From positions 12,526 through 76,525 of the forward strand of contig JBCCAR010000017.1 of NCBI GenBank assembly GCA_039814715.1: 64,000 bases of DNA, in the 5' to 3' direction. Below are positions 8,636 to 16,613 of the stretch, piece after piece. Origin of the DNA: CAKZYD01 sp039814715. Lineage in GTDB: Bacteria; Pseudomonadota; Alphaproteobacteria; Sphingomonadales; CAKZYD01. Positions within the stretch are counted from its first letter, which is position 1, and every line of letters begins with the position of its first letter. Below the pieces are notes generated by a model. That model did not search any database. It saw nothing but the letters and a program-made list of their open reading frames with translations, and was not told where the DNA came from. A program made the translations under genes and the position numbers.

Positions 8636-9691
8636 ATGGATGAGAGCCCGCTCAATCCTATGCTGAACGCTGATGCAGGCGAAAGCGACACTGGCGAAAC
8701 GTCGCTGCGGCCGCTGTATCTGCAAGATTTTACAGGCCAGCAGCAAGCCCGCGAGAACTTACGAATTTTCATTGAAGCAGCCCGCGCTAGGGCGGAAGCG
8801 ATGGACCATGTTTTGTTTCACGGTCCGCCTGGTCTTGGCAAGACGACCCTGGCGCAGATTGTTGCGCGCGAGCTCGGCGTGAATTTTAAAGCGACCTCTG
8901 GTCCTGTAATTGCCAAATCAGGCGATCTGGCAGCTTTGCTAACGAACCTAGAAGAGCGCGATGTCCTCTTTATCGATGAAATTCACCGGCTCAATCCTGC
9001 GGTTGAAGAAATCCTCTATCCAGCGATGGAAGATTATCAGCTCGATTTGATCATCGGGGAGGGCCCCGCCGCGCGGTCAGTACGTATTGATCTGCCGCCC
9101 TTTACGCTCATTGGCGCGACCACACGCTCAGGCCTCCTCACAACGCCGCTACGGGACCGGTTTGGTATTCCTGTGCGGCTGAATTTTTACACGGTCGATG
9201 AACTGGAGCGAGTCGTTTTACGCGGCGCGACCGTTCTCGATGTTGAGATGACCAAAGATGGAGCCCGCGAAATTGCCCGCCGGGCGCGCGGGACGCCCCG
9301 TATTGCTGGTCGATTGCTGAGGCGGGTCCGCGATTTTGCTGCGGTGTCAAGCGCGGGTAAAGTCAACGCAGACGTTGCCGATAGCGCGCTCACCCGGCTG
9401 GAGGTGGATCGCAACGGCCTCGATGCCATGGACCATCGCTACATGCGCTGCATTGGCGAGACCTATACAGGTGGTCCTGTGGGCATTGAAACATTGGCGG
9501 CTGCCCTAGCAGAGCCAAGGGATGCGATTGAAGATATTATTGAGCCATATTTGCTCCAAAACGCGTTTGTGCAGCGTACCCCGCGCGGGCGGATGCTTGG
9601 TCCGCGAGGTTGGTCAGCCATAGGGCTTGTGCCACCCAAGCAGCCGGTTGAGCAATCTGATCTTTTTGGCGGAGAGGGTGATGACGGATAG
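8636..9691 (+). CDS. ruvB: Holliday junction branch-migration ATPase RuvB
   Basis: 351 residues, AAA+ hexameric motor. Walker A is GPPGLGKT at 63-70, Walker B LFIDEIHR with Asp114-Glu115, sensor 1 IGATTRSG and the arginine finger region TPLRDRFGI follow, and the C-terminal winged helix ends in RTPRGRMLGPRG. The ATG directly abuts the ruvA stop. The end overlaps the start of the thioesterase gene by 11 bp. Confidence 0.97.
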   Translation: MDESPLNPMLNADAGESDTGETSLRPLYLQDFTGQQQARENLRIFIEAARARAEAMDHVLFHGPPGLGKTTLAQIVARELGVNFKATSGPVIAKSGDLAALLTNLEERDVLFIDEIHRLNPAVEEILYPAMEDYQLDLIIGEGPAARSVRIDLPPFTLIGATTRSGLLTTPLRDRFGIPVRLNFYTVDELERVVLRGATVLDVEMTKDGAREIARRARGTPRIAGRLLRRVRDFAAVSSAGKVNADVADSALTRLEVDRNGLDAMDHRYMRCIGETYTGGPVGIETLAAALAEPRDAIEDIIEPYLLQNAFVQRTPRGRMLGPRGWSAIGLVPPKQPVEQSDLFGGEGDDG

Positions 9692-10145
9692 TGCTCAAGA
9701 AGGATGGATAGACGATAAAATCCACCATTTCCCTCTGCGCATCTACTATCAAGATACCGATGTGTCTGGGATCGTTTATCACGCGCAATACCTGCATTTT
9801 TTTGAACGCGCACGGACCGAGTACCTGCGCTGTATTGGCATTAGCCAAAAGACGCTGGATCGTCGTGACCCAGACACTTACGCCGCTTTCGCCGTCCGTG
9901 ATTTAAGCATGGAGTTCTTCCGGCCTGCGCAGCTCGACGATGCCCTCGTTGTTAAAACCAGCTTGCGACAATTAAAGGGCGTGAGTTGCACTTTGGAACA
10001 AGAAGTATGGCGCCAAAACGATCTTTTGGTGACGGGGCGGCTGCGTTTGGTCTTCCTGAGCGTTGACTTGCGTCCCAAACGCGTGCCAGTGCACATGCAC
10101 CGCCTTTTTCGGGCCACATTAGTGGGGGACCAACCCACGCTTTAA
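9681..10145 (+). CDS. ybgC: YbgC-type acyl-CoA thioesterase of the Tol-Pal cluster
   Basis: 154 residues from the ATG at 9681, inside the end of ruvB; GGAGAGGG just upstream is a good ribosome binding site, so the longer in-frame start at 9627 is not needed. Hotdog fold with the 4-hydroxybenzoyl-CoA thioesterase signature YYQDTDVSGIVYHAQYL, catalytic Asp at about residue 24. YbgC is regularly encoded at the head of tol-pal operons and is thought to act on acyl-ACP/CoA in phospholipid metabolism. Confidence 0.93.
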   Translation: MTDSAQEGWIDDKIHHFPLRIYYQDTDVSGIVYHAQYLHFFERARTEYLRCIGISQKTLDRRDPDTYAAFAVRDLSMEFFRPAQLDDALVVKTSLRQLKGVSCTLEQEVWRQNDLLVTGRLRLVFLSVDLRPKRVPVHMHRLFRATLVGDQPTL

Positions 10146-10179
10146 AGACGCACCAGATTAATCATTTTTGCGGGGCAGA

Positions 10180-10926
10180 ATGCAGCAAACACTTCAAAGC
10201 ACATCACCAGCTGAAACAGCCGTCGTTGTCACTGACAATTTAGGCGGCGCCGTGCATGATATGACGCCCTGGGGCCTGTTCTTGCAGGCAGATATTGTGG
10301 TTCAGGTGGTCATGGTTTTGTTGCTGCTTGCTTCAGTCTGGTCATGGGGCATTATTTTAGATAAATGGCTTCGCTACGGGCGCCTGCGCAGGCTTGCTGG
10401 CAAATTTGAAGATCAGTTTTACACGACTGAAACGCTGGATGAATTCAATCGGGCGATTTCTCGCCAAAAAACGCACCCTTTTACAGAAGCGTTTGCTGCC
10501 GCGATGGAAGAATGGCAGCGCTCGGGCCAGGCTAAGGTGAATTTGGCGCAGGGCGGTGTTGGCATGCGCCTGGATACAATTATGCGCGTGACAGTCCAGC
10601 GTGAAATGCAGCGGCTGGAAAAGGGGTTAGGCTTTCTCGCGACAGTCGGATCCGTCGCGCCTTTCATCGGCTTGTTTGGAACCGTCTGGGGCATCATGAA
10701 TGCCTTTACGTCCATTGCTGCCAGCCAGAATACCTCGCTTGCTGTTGTGGCCCCCGGCATTGCAGAAGCTCTTTTTGCAACAGCGCTCGGTCTGGTCGCG
10801 GCTATACCGGCTGTGACCGCTTATAATAAATTCAGTGCCGACCTGGATCGCTACGGGCAACGGCTCGATGGGTTTTGTGATGAACTGGCCGCCATCTTTT
10901 CGCGCCAACTTGACGCGCGCACTTGA
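10180..10926 (+). CDS. tolQ: Tol-Pal system protein TolQ
   Basis: 248 residues from the ATG at 10180 (a TTG four codons upstream is an alternative). Inner-membrane proton channel subunit of the MotA/TolQ/ExbB family: membrane helices at about 26-50, 150-172 and 184-206, with the conserved VGSVAPFIGLFGTVWGIMNAF segment and the GIAEALFATALGLVAAIPA helix. With TolR it uses the proton-motive force to energise TolA during division. 22 bp after ybgC and 3 bp before tolR. Confidence 0.94.
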   Translation: MQQTLQSTSPAETAVVVTDNLGGAVHDMTPWGLFLQADIVVQVVMVLLLLASVWSWGIILDKWLRYGRLRRLAGKFEDQFYTTETLDEFNRAISRQKTHPFTEAFAAAMEEWQRSGQAKVNLAQGGVGMRLDTIMRVTVQREMQRLEKGLGFLATVGSVAPFIGLFGTVWGIMNAFTSIAASQNTSLAVVAPGIAEALFATALGLVAAIPAVTAYNKFSADLDRYGQRLDGFCDELAAIFSRQLDART

Positions 10927-10929
10927 GCC

Positions 10930-11388
10930 ATGGGGGCTTCCTTAAGACAATCAGGCGGGCGCGGTAAGGGAAGGCGCTATCGGCCTGTCGCGGAGATTAA
11001 CGTGACGCCCTTTGTGGACGTTATGTTGGTGTTGCTCATCGTTTTCATGGTGACAGCGCCTTTGTTGACGCTCGCCGTGCCCCTCGATCTGCCGAAGGCC
11101 GACGCGCAATCCATGCCGGATGATTCCAAACCGCTGACCATCAGTATTGATGACGAAGGCTCAGTGTTTATTGAGGATGAAGCTGTGGAGATGGATGACC
11201 TGATACCCAAACTCACCGCCATTTTGGAAACCCGCAAAGGTGATGAGCGCATCTATGTGCGCGGCGATGAGGCCATTGATTACGGCCGCATCATTGACGT
11301 TGTTTCGAGGGTGAATAAGAGCGGCTTTAACAAAGTCGCTTTGGTGACAAAGCCGGTGAACAGCCCATCCGAGACTGCGGGGCCTTGA
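10930..11388 (+). CDS. tolR: Tol-Pal system protein TolR
   Basis: 152 residues. Single N-terminal membrane helix (VDVMLVLLIVFMVTAPLL, about 30-50) carrying the essential Asp of the ExbD/TolR family in NVTPFVDVMLVL, then a periplasmic domain with the D-K/R-x-V pattern (DERIYVRGDEAIDYGRIIDVV). Its TGA at 11386-11388 shares one base with the tolA ATG, indicating coupled translation. Confidence 0.95.
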   Translation: MGASLRQSGGRGKGRRYRPVAEINVTPFVDVMLVLLIVFMVTAPLLTLAVPLDLPKADAQSMPDDSKPLTISIDDEGSVFIEDEAVEMDDLIPKLTAILETRKGDERIYVRGDEAIDYGRIIDVVSRVNKSGFNKVALVTKPVNSPSETAGP

Positions 11389-12230
11389 TGAACCCCGGCG
11401 CGCTGTTTGGCTCCCTGACGCTGCACGCGCTCATCGTATTGGCGCTGTCGATCACACTCCCTTTGATGAACCCACCTGAGGCTTTTGACATGCCGCCGGT
11501 GATTGCCGTCGACCTTGTCGCCATTGGGTCTGAAACAATCGTCAAAACCCCAGAGCCCGAAGAGCCTGCGCAAGAGGTGATTGACGAGGCACCTGTCGTA
11601 CAGCCCAAAAAGGAGGCGCCGCCCGAGGACGTGGACGTAGCCGAACCCACGCTTAAAGAAGACGCGGCAGTGGCACCTCAGGAAGCGGCGAAGCCAGAGC
11701 CTAAGGTAGAGGCCAAACCCGAGCCTGCAAAGAAAGAGACCCCCAAACCTGAACCAGAAGAAAAAGTGAATGAAAAAGAGACGTTGGCTGATCTTGCGCG
11801 GCTCATAGACCGCAGCAAAGAAGAAAAGGCTACGCCAGAAGACCTTGAAAACGATCTGTTTGCCAGCTTTGGCAAGACACGGCGTGCAAAAAGCCGTGAT
11901 AGCCGCGAGCAAAGCATCAGCCTGACCGACGCTGCGCGCTCTCAGGTCGCAAAATGCTGGAATCTGCCCCTCGGCGGCAAGGATGTTCAATCCATGCGCG
12001 TGACGGTCAATGTCTTGCTCGCGCCCGATGGCGGGGTTGTTGGCGCTCCAACTCTGGACCCGGCCGATAAGCGGCGTATGCAGCGCTCTGATGAGACAAC
12101 GTTCAATGCTTTTGCACTCAGCGCCTTGCGCGCGGTGCGGCGCTGTGCACCTTATAGCCTTCCCAAGGAGCGTTATGAGGAATGGAAATCGCTTCGCCTT
12201 AATTTTGACCCGAGCCAGATGCTCAATTGA
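11388..12230 (+). CDS. tolA: Tol-Pal system protein TolA
   Basis: 280 residues from the ATG at 11388 (TGATG junction with tolR). Layout: one N-terminal membrane helix (about 7-27), a long Pro/Glu/Lys/Ala-rich periplasmic spacer (about 45-140), then a C-terminal TonB/TolA-like domain with the RSQVAKCWNLPLGG segment. It spans the periplasm to contact TolB-Pal. The spacer is acidic-basic and of low complexity, as usual for the family, so annotation pipelines may call it only as an energy transducer TonB-like protein. Confidence 0.9.
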   Translation: MNPGALFGSLTLHALIVLALSITLPLMNPPEAFDMPPVIAVDLVAIGSETIVKTPEPEEPAQEVIDEAPVVQPKKEAPPEDVDVAEPTLKEDAAVAPQEAAKPEPKVEAKPEPAKKETPKPEPEEKVNEKETLADLARLIDRSKEEKATPEDLENDLFASFGKTRRAKSRDSREQSISLTDAARSQVAKCWNLPLGGKDVQSMRVTVNVLLAPDGGVVGAPTLDPADKRRMQRSDETTFNAFALSALRAVRRCAPYSLPKERYEEWKSLRLNFDPSQMLN

Positions 12231-12271
12231 TTTGGCAAGGATGGACCACGACCCTTATGCAAGTAGGTAAG

Positions 12272-13621
12272 ATGCACCGTTTAATTCTTTCACTCGTTAG
12301 TCTGATCACGTTTCTGGCCGCCGTTAGTGCAGCGCATGCACAACTCGAAATTGACATTACAGAAGGGACGGCTGATCCCATTAATATTGCGATACCCGCC
12401 TTTACAACCAGCAGCGTAGTTGAGACGGCAGAAGGGACGGCGCCAGAGGTTGGCGCAAAGATCGCCTCGGTTATAAGCCGAAATCTGAAACGCTCTGGCC
12501 TCTTTGGTCCAATCCGTGAGGAGAGTTTTATTCGCTCTCTTCGTCCTGGCGAAGTTCGACCTGAAATGAGCGTGTGGCGCGCCATTAATGCAGAAGCGCT
12601 GGTTGCCGGCACTTTGAATGTAGCCGCGGATGGCAGTTTAACGGTTGAGTTTCGCTTATGGGATGTGTTTTCCGAAAGTCAGCTCACCGGCCTTCGCTAT
12701 AATCTGCCGGTGCGCAATTGGAGGCGCGTTGCGCATTTGATTTCCGATGCTGTTTATAAACGACTCACAGGCGAAGCGGGCTATTTCGATAGCCGGATCG
12801 TCTATATATCTGAAAGCGGGATTAAAACCGAAAGAGTGAAACGTCTTGCGATCATGGACCAAGATGGCGCTAATCACCGGTTTTTAACCAGCGGTGCTGA
12901 TCTCGTCCTGACGCCGCGTTTCTCGCCCTCGCAGCAAGAAATCACCTATATGGCGTATTACAACGACCGCCCGCGGGTGTACCTCTATAATCTTGAGAGC
13001 GGCAACCACGAAGTTCTCGGCGATTTTCCCAACATGACCTTTGCGCCGCGTTTTTCGCCTGATGGTAACAAGATTATCATGAGCTTATCGCGAGACGGCA
13101 ATTCCGATATTTTCGTAATGGATTTACGCACGCGCCAAGTGCGCCAAATGACAGATCATCCAGCGATCGACACCTCTGGCTCTTATGCCCCCTCTGGTGA
13201 TCAGATCGTCTTTAATTCTGACCGAGGCGGCTCCCAGCAACTGTATGTGATGGATGCGAAAGGCGGAAACGTTCGGCGTATATCCTTTGGTAATGGCCGT
13301 TACGGTACGCCAGTTTGGTCGCCGCGCGGTGATTTGATCGCGTTCACAAAAATCGACCCAAAAAGCCGCCAATTTCGCATTGGAGTGATGCGGCCAGATG
13401 GAAAGGGTGAGCGGATGCTCACCGCCTCCTATCAGGATGAAGGGCCCACATGGTCGCCTAACGGACGCGTTCTGCTTTTTTTCCGCACCGAACCCTATAA
13501 GGCGAACGGCGAGGGCGGCGCGGTATCGCTTTGGTCTGTGGATTTAACCGGGCGCAATGAGCGGCAAATATTGACGCCCTCACAGGCATCAGATCCGGCG
13601 TGGTCGCCGCTAATTCAATAG
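12272..13621 (+). CDS. tolB: Tol-Pal system beta-propeller protein TolB
   Basis: 449 residues from the ATG at 12272, which gives a clean signal peptide (MHRLILSLVSLITFLAA..., cleavage after AHA near residue 24); the upstream TTG would add 15 hydrophilic residues in front of it. N-terminal domain, then six-bladed propeller repeats of the PD40 type (FSPSQQEITYM, FSPDGNKIIMSLSRDGNSDIF, YAPSGDQIVFNSDRGGSQQLY, WSPRGDLIAF, WSPNGRVLLFF, DPAWSPL). Periplasmic partner of Pal. Confidence 0.96.
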   Translation: MHRLILSLVSLITFLAAVSAAHAQLEIDITEGTADPINIAIPAFTTSSVVETAEGTAPEVGAKIASVISRNLKRSGLFGPIREESFIRSLRPGEVRPEMSVWRAINAEALVAGTLNVAADGSLTVEFRLWDVFSESQLTGLRYNLPVRNWRRVAHLISDAVYKRLTGEAGYFDSRIVYISESGIKTERVKRLAIMDQDGANHRFLTSGADLVLTPRFSPSQQEITYMAYYNDRPRVYLYNLESGNHEVLGDFPNMTFAPRFSPDGNKIIMSLSRDGNSDIFVMDLRTRQVRQMTDHPAIDTSGSYAPSGDQIVFNSDRGGSQQLYVMDAKGGNVRRISFGNGRYGTPVWSPRGDLIAFTKIDPKSRQFRIGVMRPDGKGERMLTASYQDEGPTWSPNGRVLLFFRTEPYKANGEGGAVSLWSVDLTGRNERQILTPSQASDPAWSPLIQ

Positions 13622-13857
13622 CCAAGGGCCGCCAAGCCTGCAAAGCGCCACAGAATAGTCACACCAAATAATAGTCATTTGGCGCTATTCGCCCAGTGGC
13701 TACGTATCGACCAGGTAGGAGCGAGGCATTGCAAGACTGCGAAAAAGCCGTTGATTTTTCTGATGTTTCGTGCTCCGTTTCAACCGCTTGGGGCAACTGG
13801 TACGCACCCGAACAGACAAAGACTTGAAGCAGCAAAAAAATTGAGGGCACACCTTCC

Positions 13858-14394
13858 ATGGGGACTTTAAATTCCGCGAAATTTTTCTTACCGGCGCTGT
13901 TGTGTGTTGCCGTTACCGCCGCCTGCGCACGTGAGGAAGCCCCTGTGGCAGCCCCGCAGCAAGATACTGCGCCTGTGACCCGGACTGAACCGGTGTATCA
14001 GGAGCCGGTGGACCGTGTCGTGCCTGGCTCCCTTCAAGACATGATCCGCTCTGCTGGAGGCGACCGAGTTTTCTTCGCCTTTGATAGCTCTGCCTTATCG
14101 GCAGACGCACGCGAAACTCTAACCCGTCAAGCCAACTGGCTGCGCAGCTACCCCGCCGTTTCGATCCGCGTGGAAGGTCATGCTGATGAGCGCGGAACCC
14201 GCGAATATAACCTTGCGCTAAGTTCGCGCCGCGCTGTTGCCGTGAAGAACTATCTCGTTGCCCTCGGCGTCAGCGCTGGCAGGGTGGATACCATCAGCTA
14301 CGGGAAAGAGCGTCCAGCGGTGCTAGGCTCTGGTCCAAGCGTTTGGTCTAAAAACCGCCGTGGGGTAACGACGCTGACCAACGTCAGCAATTAA
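13858..14394 (+). CDS. pal: peptidoglycan-associated lipoprotein Pal
   Basis: 178 residues. Lipoprotein signal with lipobox VTAAC (Cys23), a flexible linker, and an OmpA-like peptidoglycan-binding domain (FAFDSSALSADARETL, then VEGHADERGTREYNLALSSRRA, with the Asp and Arg that bind diaminopimelate). Anchored in the outer membrane, it links it to peptidoglycan and to TolB. It lies 236 bp after tolB, a longer gap than elsewhere in the operon, so it may have its own promoter. Confidence 0.96.
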   Translation: MGTLNSAKFFLPALLCVAVTAACAREEAPVAAPQQDTAPVTRTEPVYQEPVDRVVPGSLQDMIRSAGGDRVFFAFDSSALSADARETLTRQANWLRSYPAVSIRVEGHADERGTREYNLALSSRRAVAVKNYLVALGVSAGRVDTISYGKERPAVLGSGPSVWSKNRRGVTTLTNVSN

Positions 14395-14538
14395 TCCTTC
14401 AGTGCCTGGTAGATAATGCCTGCCGTGCATTATGATCTAGACATTTCAGCGAGGCGACTTGAAGGGCTTTGTCCTTAAAGTGGCCTTGTTGTGGTTATAG
14501 CGTCCTCGTTCCGCTTGGTTTGTAAGGGTATATTGCGA

Positions 14539-15459
14539 ATGATTTTTTCAGCGCGCCTCTCTGCCTTTGGTCTGTGTGTTGCATTGCTGTTTGGCTCAAG
14601 TGCGGCGAGTGCGCAAAGTGCCCAGCAACTTCAGCGCGACATCAGCCGGCTTGAAAAGCAAGTCAAAGCCCTTCAGCGCAACGTGTTCAAGGGCGACACC
14701 ACCTATTTTCAGCAAGACAACGAGCCGGCAGGACAGTCCGCTGTTGACGCAGCTGGCATGCTGGTTCGCTTGGACCAATTGGAAGAAAGTTTGCGTGCGC
14801 TGACGGGCCGCGCGGAGGAAATGGCATATTCCCAGCGCCAACTCCAAGCTGCTTTCACAGACTTTCGCGCACAAACCAATTATCGCTTAGATGCTCTGGA
14901 CGGCGCTAATTCCAGCGAGGGCGCCAGTGCAGTCACTGCTGCTGCGAATAGCTCGGTCTCTACGGTCAACACTGCCGTTGCAGCGACAACTGCAGATGTT
15001 GCTCAGCCAGCTGCCGCAAAGCAGGACGTTGCAAGCAATGACCAAGCCAGGGCGCCTGCGACTGCAGACGAGGCGTTTTCGCAGGCGTTTGACTTGGCCA
15101 AGCGGGATCAGTTCGATTCAGCAGAGCAGGCTTTTTTGCTCTTTATCACGGATTATTCAGACGACCCTTTAGCGTCAAATGGGCATTATTGGCTAGGCCG
15201 GGTCTATACAGCCAAAAAACAGCTGGACGACGCCGCTGATGCGTTTTTCAATGGTTATTATAAGTATCCAGACGGCAATAAGGCGCCGGAGAACCTCCTC
15301 GCGCTCGCCTCAACACTGCGCGTTATGGATAGCCGAGAAGATGCATGCAAAGCGGTGGCACTGTTACAATCGCGCATCGCTGACAAGAAATACCCCTCGA
15401 TCAGTAACCGTGTCTTGCAGGGGATTGACAATGAGAGCAGCATTCTCGGTTGCCAATAA
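14539..15459 (+). CDS. cpoB: Tol-Pal-associated periplasmic protein CpoB (YbgF)
   Basis: 306 residues from the ATG at 14539, chosen because it opens a signal peptide (cleavage near SAA-SAQ, residue 25); a GTG 16 codons upstream is less likely. Layout: N-terminal coiled coil (QLQRDISRLEKQVKALQRNV), an Ala/Ser/Thr-rich linker (about 120-180), and a C-terminal TPR domain (DEAFSQAFDLAKRDQFDSAEQAF, GHYWLGRVYTAKKQLDDA). CpoB coordinates PBP1B and Tol during septal constriction in E. coli. Confidence 0.93.
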   Translation: MIFSARLSAFGLCVALLFGSSAASAQSAQQLQRDISRLEKQVKALQRNVFKGDTTYFQQDNEPAGQSAVDAAGMLVRLDQLEESLRALTGRAEEMAYSQRQLQAAFTDFRAQTNYRLDALDGANSSEGASAVTAAANSSVSTVNTAVAATTADVAQPAAAKQDVASNDQARAPATADEAFSQAFDLAKRDQFDSAEQAFLLFITDYSDDPLASNGHYWLGRVYTAKKQLDDAADAFFNGYYKYPDGNKAPENLLALASTLRVMDSREDACKAVALLQSRIADKKYPSISNRVLQGIDNESSILGCQ

Positions 15460-15476
15460 GCTTTGTAGGGCGCGGT

Positions 15477-16460
15477 GTGCTCGTAGACCAAATCAAAGAA
15501 TGGTTCTCCCAACAACCCCTTGCCGCGCCGACATCTGAGCAGCCGCTTTTGCTTGCCGTGAGTGGCGGCGCTGACTCGATGGCGCTTGCTTTTTTAATGC
15601 GGGACGCGTTTGGGCTATCTGCGCTCGCTATTATGACCGTTGATCATGGATTGCGCTCTGGCGGCTACGCAGAAGCGCGCTGGACCAAGGCGCAGCTAGA
15701 TAGACATGGCTTTCAAGTCTTTCTCCAGCGATTGGAGCTTCAACCGGCATCAGGCAACACACAAGCTCGCGCTAGATTGGCGCGCTATGTTGCTTTAAGG
15801 CGGCGCGCACAGGAACTCGGCGCTTACGCCATCGCGACGGCGCATACGCTAGAAGATCAAGCAGAGACAGTGTTCGCGCGGTTGGCGCGGGCGAGTGGAA
15901 CGCGCGGTCTTTCCGCTATGCGCGGCGTTGCGTCCATCCCCGGCGAGACACAAGAGGATGGCATTGTACTGGCCAGGCCGCTGCTGGGTGTCAGCCGAGA
16001 CGCGCTTCGTGATTACTTACGTGCGCGTGATTTACGCTGGGCTGAGGACCCATCCAATCGCCTGCGGACCTATGACCGAGTGCGCTTTCGCCGGCTTTTA
16101 GAGCAATGGACCCAGGCAGGCTTTGATATCTCCAGGATTGCAAAAAGTGCTGAACACTTGGGGCGCAGTGACGATGCGCTGGAATACTATGCTGATCGCG
16201 CGGTTCGCACCATAGTCACTACTCATGACGATGGGTCCGTGGATATTCTGCGCGGTGACTTCTGCGTTCTGCCTGACGATGTACAGCTTAGGGTGTTAAG
16301 GCGCTTTCTGTGCGCAGTTTCGCGCGTCGATAGCCCTATTCGGTTTGAAAAGTTGGAGCGGGCGCGGACAGCTATTTTACGTGGCAAGCGCGATATCTTC
16401 ACGCTCCATCACACGAAAATCACCGTCGAAACCGAGCGCTTTTTGATACAAGCAGAATAA
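15477..16460 (+). CDS. tilS: tRNA(Ile)-lysidine synthetase TilS
   Basis: About 327 residues. TilS makes lysidine at C34 of the CAU-anticodon tRNA-Ile. The ATP PP-loop SGGADSMAL lies near the N terminus, followed by DHGLRSGG and ATAHTLEDQAET, all diagnostic. I prefer the GTG at 15477 because GTAGGG lies 6 bp upstream; a TTG at 15450 overlapping cpoB is the alternative. It is about 100 residues shorter than E. coli TilS and ends soon after the substrate-binding region, so most of the usual C-terminal domain is missing. Confidence 0.93.
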   Translation: MLVDQIKEWFSQQPLAAPTSEQPLLLAVSGGADSMALAFLMRDAFGLSALAIMTVDHGLRSGGYAEARWTKAQLDRHGFQVFLQRLELQPASGNTQARARLARYVALRRRAQELGAYAIATAHTLEDQAETVFARLARASGTRGLSAMRGVASIPGETQEDGIVLARPLLGVSRDALRDYLRARDLRWAEDPSNRLRTYDRVRFRRLLEQWTQAGFDISRIAKSAEHLGRSDDALEYYADRAVRTIVTTHDDGSVDILRGDFCVLPDDVQLRVLRRFLCAVSRVDSPIRFEKLERARTAILRGKRDIFTLHHTKITVETERFLIQAE

Positions 16461-16613
16461 TCTCTGTTAAACTGCGTTATGGTAGGGCCTGTGACACCAT
16501 AGCCTAGACGCAATTTAGCGCTAGGAGTTGTTTGTTTAAGGATTATACTTACCTTCAACAGTATGCGAGAGCTGCATGCGCTATGCAGCCGTTGAATTCA
16601 TGAGGACTGTTTT

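Noticed and set aside
11700..11780. Tandem repeats in tolA as a regulatory repeat
   Set aside because: They are codons for the Pro/Glu/Lys spacer, a normal feature of TolA.
11280..11990. 236-residue minus-strand frame rich in Phe/Arg/Leu
   Set aside because: Product of reading the Lys/Glu/Pro-rich tolA spacer backwards; low complexity, not a gene.
13679..13870. 63-residue frame between tolB and pal
   Set aside because: No start signal; overlaps the pal ribosome binding site and start in another frame.
14413..14433. ATAATGC/GCATTAT hairpin after pal as terminator
   Set aside because: Seven-bp AT-rich stem without a following T-run; insufficient for a rho-independent terminator.
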